Assembly (NCBI GenBank): GCA_023313575.1 | Contig: JAJTTP010000006.1 | Coordinates: forward strand, 1,426,001-1,490,000 | DNA length: 64,000 nt | Reading direction: 5' to 3' | Origin: Eutypella sp. D-1 | Lineage: Eukaryota > Ascomycota > Sordariomycetes > Xylariales > Diatrypaceae | Shown here: one piece after another, positions 58,350 through 64,000 of the stretch | Numbering within the stretch: position 1 is the stretch's first letter | Layout: each line of letters opens with the position of its first letter | Made by a program: the position numbers and the translations under genes | Notes under the pieces: model-generated | What the model saw: the letters and a program-made list of their open reading frames with translations, nothing else | Told to the model about the DNA's origin: nothing | The model's database searches: none

Positions 58350-59658
58350 AATACTGAACTATTGAAATACACGCAGTGGCTACCTCTGTACCATACCCCT
58401 TTTATTCGCCCCTATTACAAATTCCGTTTTTTAACCTATAAAATTCCGCCCAGCTATATATATAATGGTACGATTTTCTATATAAAATAAAGTAAATGGA
58501 TTACATTAGCTCCTTTAGGTACGTAACTACTCTAAGCCTTAAATGGCTAGACAAGTAGTGTCATGTAGTGTCATGTTTCCCCCTCCCTGGCTATCCCGGT
58601 CTGGTACCCTTCCATCCATATGGATACATATAAGGGATTCGGTGGAACCTCCGGCCGGGCCGTGTTTTCGTGAACCGTCCAAACCACTAAACCCTTGACC
58701 TTCACTATCAAATATCATACACAGATTGACAGAACAACCCCCATGTAACATCCTCAGCATCTAGAAGGATTTTTTTTCTACCATGGGTCTATGCAGTTCT
58801 ATGTACGGGGGCTTACGGGTGGGGCATGCGGTACATAATGTCTTCAACTATTTGAGCCTCAATTAAGTAACTTCTGTCTTGGGTACTTCCAAAAACATTC
58901 GTCCAGTCTTCCAAGGTTCATATCTCTGCGTTTCACTGCCGTTCTGCCGTCCTGGTCCTGGGGTAAGAGTGTCACTGTCGCATCAACAAAGCTTGCTTCA
59001 ACGAATCATTGATACGACTGACTGATATGACCATTTCCGAAAGACGAATCCGAGTCCATAAAAGGTGACACTGACATAGATAGGTTCCTAAGGGGATCTG
59101 CCCCTTCTTCGGCTTATCTCGCCAGTCCAGTCTAGGGTGAACACATGTTTTCATGATATGTGGCATGTTTCATTTGGTTCACTATTTGCGACTGAATCAT
59201 TTTAACCATACATCTCCATTTCTTCAGATTCCCATCCTACACATGCAGCTTCCTCCCTGAGTGTCTGCTTTCATGCATCTTCCTCCGTTGCCCTCCCCCG
59301 CCTGGTAGTTTGGTGGGTTTTCTTTTTGGCTTGTGTATCAGCACGAGGCTTAGCTCTAGATGCAATATTATACCAGCAAGGGGTCATAAATGTAGTGCTG
59401 ACGAAAGAGAAAGACCCCGGACAGAGCCTGATCCTTCATCGACATACCTTACACACCCTGCCTATAGATATTCACATCAACTCCGGTTTTCCTTATTTTC
59501 AACGCCGTACAACTATATACTACATTGCCAGTATAGACTCTTGATGCGACGCTTACATGGTGCCTACATCCTCTTATATGCATGGCCAATGCGTTTCATC
59601 GATATTGTATGCAAACGAGAAAAACCACAACTACTACGAGTGCCATAGCCAGATCAGC

Positions 59659-59718
59659 ATGGTTTCCGGGCCCTACTGCCCCCTTTGCCGCAGTCAGCTG
59701 CCCCTCTATCCGGTATGA
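59659..59718 (+). promoter_or_regulatory. 19-codon uORF whose stop overlaps the main start (ATGA)
   Basis: ATG 59659 opens MVSGPYCPLCRSQLPLYPV and ends at TGA 59716-59718. The main ATG is 59715-59717, so the two share ATGA. If both are in the mRNA this is a termination-reinitiation arrangement. The CPLC pair is reminiscent of a zinc knuckle but the peptide is too short for one. Confidence 0.4.
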
Positions 59719-61604
59719 GCGCGGATAACGGCTCCGTGACGACGGTCCAGAGCTCTAAAGTGGATCGCCAAGCCTGGAGTGGTTCCGACTACGCAACCAG
59801 CTCGTCAAATGATTTCAACGACTACACCACTACAGTTCCCTTTGCTTTCCCAGCCCTTACATCGTCGTCCCAAAGGACCACTAAGCGCATTGCCCGAAGA
59901 GTCCAGGCAACCATTTCCCTAGTAGAGGGAACATCGCCTCCGACCAGTTCTTCTCTGGGGGCCAATAATTCTAGCCGACCGCATTCCCTTTCTGAAGGTC
60001 AGGGGTGCGCCATCGCTGCTAGAAATCACCTGGGTAGACCGTTTGCTATTGCTAGAAAAGATGGATCAAGCAGTCTATTAGATCGGTCTACCCCGCAAAC
60101 CCGAAGGCCTGAACATCATCGCCATTTCTCACAAGGTCCTGCCTCTGGCTCCGACCACGAGCCTGATGAGGGCCGGGTAACTGGGGCGGCACGACCAAAG
60201 AACATGAAGCCCACTGGCGAGGCAGACACCTTACGAGATGATGAAGAGAACTTCGAACGGTTAATAGATCAATATTCTAGACTCCGCCGCAAGCGGCGTG
60301 ATACTTGGGAGGTTTTTGACTGGCTTCGAAAGGACCGCACCTATCTCCATGATATTCGTGAAAAGAGTGCTAGCGCGAGCCATGCCTTCATGGCAACCGC
60401 GCAGGGCATATTGCGAGATAACCCCGAGTTGGTTGATATGTACAAGCGGATGCAGGACTCACAGCTTGAATTCGATAGCGCTCTCGGTCGCTTGGAAGAA
60501 CGAATAGATGAGTGGGAGGGTGGCCAGCTTGAACTGGAGCTAGAAGAACGGAAGTTCTATAGCCTAGCTGCTCGCCCCGACAGCGTCGTATCATCGTTGT
60601 CTGGTTCTTCGATCAATGACTCGGCCTCAGTTTTCACGTTGAGGGGAATTCAGAGTGATCGCCCAGAAGATATCCATCCACTGTTCGCGGAGCTGCTTGA
60701 AACGTTTAAGGACCTCCAGCTTGCTAAGGAGTTCTGTGAGGACCTAAAATTAAAAAGAAGGGCATTGGAGACCAAACTGGCGTCAGATAACAACTTTGAT
60801 CCCCACAACACCCTAGGAAGCCTTCAGAGTACGAGAACCCTCTTGGCACAGCATTACAAGCTCATGTCCGATGAGGAAGTCGAGTTTCTGGAGGAGTATG
60901 ATGATCTCGTAAAGCAATCTGTTTCTGATATCGATTCACTGTCCAAAAAGGCAGAATCTCTGCATATAGATTGTCTAGATCAAGATGTCATACCCAAGAA
61001 TTCTCCTTACCGAGAGAAAGCCTTTGGGTTTAACCCGTTCTTTTACGACGACATTCGTCTGGGAGACCCGCCACCTAGCCATAATGCGAAAAGGCCACGA
61101 ACATTAGTTCATAGCGTGTTCCATGTCATCTTGTCTAATCCGATCCATCTGCTTGAAACATTTCCCCAGACACCACAGCAGTCGTTAAGAATGGCCACTT
61201 CACTCCCGCCATCATTCCCAGCACGGCAAAAGTTCATAGACGATGCAGCTCGCGAGACCACTATACACTCACTAATACAGGATGCAGATCCACAAAACAA
61301 AAGTGAATACATCAACAGGTGGTTGCTCCATAAACTTCGTCTATCAGCTCTCGAAGCAATAATACTATACTCGACGTTCCGTATGCGGCTCAAGATTCGC
61401 GATCTGGACCGCTGGCAGCAAGACGTGCTTGAGTTTTGGACCCTCGACCAAGCAGCAAACCTACCTATGCAGCAATTCCAAGCCGTCTCAGAGGCACCTA
61501 GCTTCGAGACAAAGGCGGATACTGCTAAGCCAACAAGGCACGTTTCTGATTCGGGTCAGCTAGACTTCATAGGCTCCTGGAATGTAAACCAAGCTTGGCC
61601 CTGA
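59715..61604 (+). CDS. conserved fungal-type coiled-coil protein of unknown function
   Basis: The ATG at 59715 gives 629 residues in one exon; the open frame extends upstream only to a TTG and an acceptor-like CCGCAG. Residues 1-180 are Ser/Thr-rich and disordered. Residues ~185-290 (starting NFERLIDQYSRLRRKRRDTWEVF without break) are rich in heptad-like Leu/Glu/Arg and include MYKRMQDSQLEFDSALGRLEERIDEWE as a long predicted coiled coil; a second helical stretch runs around 325-420 (LFAELLETFKDLQLAKEF, YDDLVKQSVSDIDSLSKKA). The C-terminal third is ordered, with FGFNPFFYDDIRLGD and RWLLHKLRLSALEAIILYSTF. No signal peptide or clear membrane segment. I recall similar proteins in other filamentous ascomycetes annotated only as hypothetical. 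Structural or scaffold role is inferred from the coiled coils. Confidence 0.85.
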   Translation: MSADNGSVTTVQSSKVDRQAWSGSDYATSSSNDFNDYTTTVPFAFPALTSSSQRTTKRIARRVQATISLVEGTSPPTSSSLGANNSSRPHSLSEGQGCAIAARNHLGRPFAIARKDGSSSLLDRSTPQTRRPEHHRHFSQGPASGSDHEPDEGRVTGAARPKNMKPTGEADTLRDDEENFERLIDQYSRLRRKRRDTWEVFDWLRKDRTYLHDIREKSASASHAFMATAQGILRDNPELVDMYKRMQDSQLEFDSALGRLEERIDEWEGGQLELELEERKFYSLAARPDSVVSSLSGSSINDSASVFTLRGIQSDRPEDIHPLFAELLETFKDLQLAKEFCEDLKLKRRALETKLASDNNFDPHNTLGSLQSTRTLLAQHYKLMSDEEVEFLEEYDDLVKQSVSDIDSLSKKAESLHIDCLDQDVIPKNSPYREKAFGFNPFFYDDIRLGDPPPSHNAKRPRTLVHSVFHVILSNPIHLLETFPQTPQQSLRMATSLPPSFPARQKFIDDAARETTIHSLIQDADPQNKSEYINRWLLHKLRLSALEAIILYSTFRMRLKIRDLDRWQQDVLEFWTLDQAANLPMQQFQAVSEAPSFETKADTAKPTRHVSDSGQLDFIGSWNVNQAWP

Positions 61605-64000
61605 CGCCTAAGTCAAGTATCTGGGGAATAAAGCCATAGTCGGAAATTACTGCCACATCTTCTCTTTTCATCTTGATTTCGCAACCGTTGTTGGTCCCAT
61701 GCCATGCATAATGCAGCCTAACAGTTTCAGCTGCCAGCGTTGCCTGAGATGAAATATGGCCAGCCCGGTCATCTTTATGTCCGTCAACCATGATTTACAT
61801 TATATCCAAACTGAACATATCCAACACTTCAGAACGAGGGGCTATGATGATACAATCGTTTGCTTATCAAACATGTTTTGTATATACTTGATTCAATGAA
61901 GTCAACCTTCGTTCTGTGGAAATTTGTTGTCCTAGTTGATATCACTCCGGCAGGCTGAACTCTCAAGTGTGTCTTTTGGTCAGACCACACGGTTGATCCT
62001 CATCATGTCAGATCGACCTTCTCGCACCATACTTACGGCCCGTTGCATAGTGGCACTTGCTAAGGCAAGGTGATGCTGACCGGTTCTCCTGATTCATTTC
62101 TGCACATTATCTATCACGTTGCCGATCCCTCACCAATGACGCGAGGGTTTATTCTGTGGGGTGGGTGTACTTGGCTGCAATTACAAGCTAGGGATTGGTC
62201 AGAATCATACTCAGTCCCAAGACTCCCAAGCACATGTACCGGCTCTTGAAGTGACTTCGGACGTCCCTTACACGGTCTCCACCAGAACGTATCCGAGATG
62301 AGACAGCGACTGCATGTGGGAGTGCATGCATGAAGAACTGAAGTATGTATGAGTGTCGTGGTAGGTCCCAGGTGGAGCGCCTTCCGGATTCAGAGACCCA
62401 AACCACCGAATCTACTAAGTAATGGGTCATCCAGGGGCCAATGATCGTCGATGTCGCCAGAGACGACCGTCAGTTCCACGTTTTCGCCTTTCGCAAATCG
62501 TTTCTCCACTTCCGATGTCCGTGCAATCTTCACACCACGAGCTAACCACTCATCTCTCAGCCTCTGCTATTGCTTCCCCCCTCCTTGTTTCCACTCAGTA
62601 CCTCTTCATCTCCCGCCACTCCGCCTGTTCGATAGCCAGCCTCATTACTACTCCGCACACGACACGTGCGCAATATACTGCCTGACTGCCTTCTGAATAT
62701 GAGCTGCAGAGACGTCCTAAAGAGCGGTGATGCCAGAAACAGCATATGTTCGACCCTCCCCATTTTTCTCCTCCAATCCTGACGACGGATGGCATCATGG
62801 TTTTAACCTAGCTTGTTATGACAGGTCATTCTCGTAGGATGGGATGAAATGGCTTATGGTCGCTCCGCTCCCATTCAAGTGGACTGCCGTGCTGCCATTC
62901 TGTCCAAAGGGGGAGGGGTATGACAAGACAGGGACCTCCGAGATGGGATCATTCTTCCGCCTCCCTTCTCCGCCACCACCCCCCCTGTTTCCCACCGAAG
63001 AACCACTCATAAACGATACGAACCCCCCATCCCCTTACCCCTACCCAGTTGAAGCTCTCTCATTGCGTGGGAAAGGTAGCCGGTCTAAATATCCCGGACA
63101 ACCTCTTCAGTCTTGTATTTTCTCGCGTCTACAGCAGGATAGCGACTTTCGCAGAGGCCTACTGGACTCGAATACATACTCCTGCCTAAGGGTCATTGAC
63201 AGGCGAGCTTATATTCCTATTCTCACCCCATTACATTTTATTTGTCCCCACGGCGCGCCTCTGTTCCACAGCCCAACTTGGTTGTTTGGGGTCACGGTGC
63301 CCTCGGGGGGAGGGACAGTGGGGGAGGAACGTAGTCTCTCTGATTAATACCAAGTATACAAGGAAATTCTTGCCTGTTTGCGATGTGACGGACTTTCCAC
63401 CACCCCTACCTACTTTCATTTTTTCTTGTTCTCCTGTACCCAATCCACATCTCGACAGTCCCCTTTTCTCTATCTAGTTCCTAGCAGCTCAGAAGAGCAT
63501 TCATAGTATTATCATTTTCGTTCAGATCTAGTTAACCTAGGGCTGAGTGAGATATGACAGAGGCTCTCTCGTTGTACTCACTGCAAGGTACAGGGCCCTG
63601 GATTCTTACGAACTACTCTCTCTACGTACTTACTTGTATATACCTATCTACCTACCTAAATACCTAACATGTAGATAGGTACATAGGGCGTAGAAGGCAA
63701 CTAAAAGTTTACCGAACCCAGCGGGTCTTGCCTGCGGGCCACTAATTTAGGTACGTTACCTCCTAAGATTACCCACCTACTACCTTAGGTACTGTCTAAA
63801 CCCCCGCACTACTTACCGGTTTTTGTCTTTTACTTTTCTAACGTCATCTTTTGTACCTAGCCTATCTAGGACTTAGGCTGGAGTTCTCCCTTTTTTGTTG
63901 CATACGGTCTATAGTCTTGCAGTTAGGAGGTGGTCCCGAGGTCTTATTGAAGTTGGTTGTTAAAGTCAGCAAAAGGAGCTTAATGTTACATTCAATGTAG
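61605..64000. other. 3' flank of the coiled-coil gene and terminal intergenic DNA
   Basis: No supported gene. The 167-codon ATG frame at 62844-63347 (+) has a proline-rich run from C tracts and no domain. TACCTA/TAGGTA motifs cluster at 63636-63795, including a TACCTAACATGTAGATAGGTA inverted arrangement. The window ends inside non-coding DNA. Confidence 0.5.

Larger units (their letters stand above)
56391..59658. other. divergent intergenic region
   Basis: Lies between the DUF6590 gene (-) and the coiled-coil gene (+), so both promoters must be here. It holds CAG/CAA, GTAG and ACC repeats, one TACCTAGGTAGCTACC motif at 57333 and an 8-bp hairpin at 58061-58079 (CTACATAC, 3-nt loop, GTATGTAG). 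The frame at 57728-58171 (-) lacks domains and its C-terminal part translates TG/GGAT repeats. No gene is supported. Confidence 0.5.

Noticed and set aside
62844..63347. 167-codon ATG frame (+)
   Set aside because: No domain or signal peptide; C-rich tract creates the proline run; nothing supports transcription.

Overview
The window is nuclear DNA of a filamentous ascomycete, most likely a Sordariomycete. The sequence shows short spliceosomal introns (54 to 96 nt, with one of 249 and one of 389 nt), canonical GT...AG ends and fungal branch sites (CTAAC, GCTAAC, CTGAC). It also shows long pyrimidine-rich leaders, GC-rich coding third positions, and protein families typical of these fungi: HRD1, a PsiD-like decarboxylase, DUF6590 and several disordered conserved proteins. 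No bacterial operons, rRNA, tRNA, CRISPR array or intact transposon was recognised. Gene density is low: nine well supported genes plus weak candidates in 64 kb.

Layout. 1-11600 is a gene desert without a credible gene. 12273-14506 (+) is a two-exon C2H2 zinc-finger regulator. 18493-19617 (+) is a Nnt1/EFM7-type methyltransferase. 21133-23969 (+) is the four-exon ER ubiquitin ligase HRD1, converging on 24269-24823 (-), a small secreted eight-cysteine protein. 25653-27005 (-) is a phosphatidylserine-decarboxylase-like (PsiD-like) enzyme; directly after its stop codon and in the same frame lies a diverged second copy of its C-terminal module (25521-25652). 30192-31079 (-) is a disordered protein with a C-terminal PP1-docking-like KVRF motif. 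31080-43527 is a second gene-poor stretch with simple repeats, decayed coding remnants near 34.5-36.6 kb (one possibly AIG2-like) and a weak split ORF at 39621. 43528-45318 (+) encodes a proline-rich disordered protein, 50647-52287 (+) a single-pass membrane protein with a long basic tail, 54321-56390 (-) a nine-exon DUF6590 protein reconstructed here from splice sites, and 59715-61604 (+) a coiled-coil protein preceded by an uORF whose stop overlaps the main start.

The genes look like independent eukaryotic transcription units; I see no biosynthetic cluster. The points most worth a second look are the decarboxylase with its post-stop C-terminal duplication, the DUF6590 protein with a UIM-like motif and an exact ten-residue aromatic repeat, the ATGA overlap at 59715, the 33-nt near-perfect palindrome at 7676, and the dispersed TACCTAGGTA palindrome family in the intergenic DNA.
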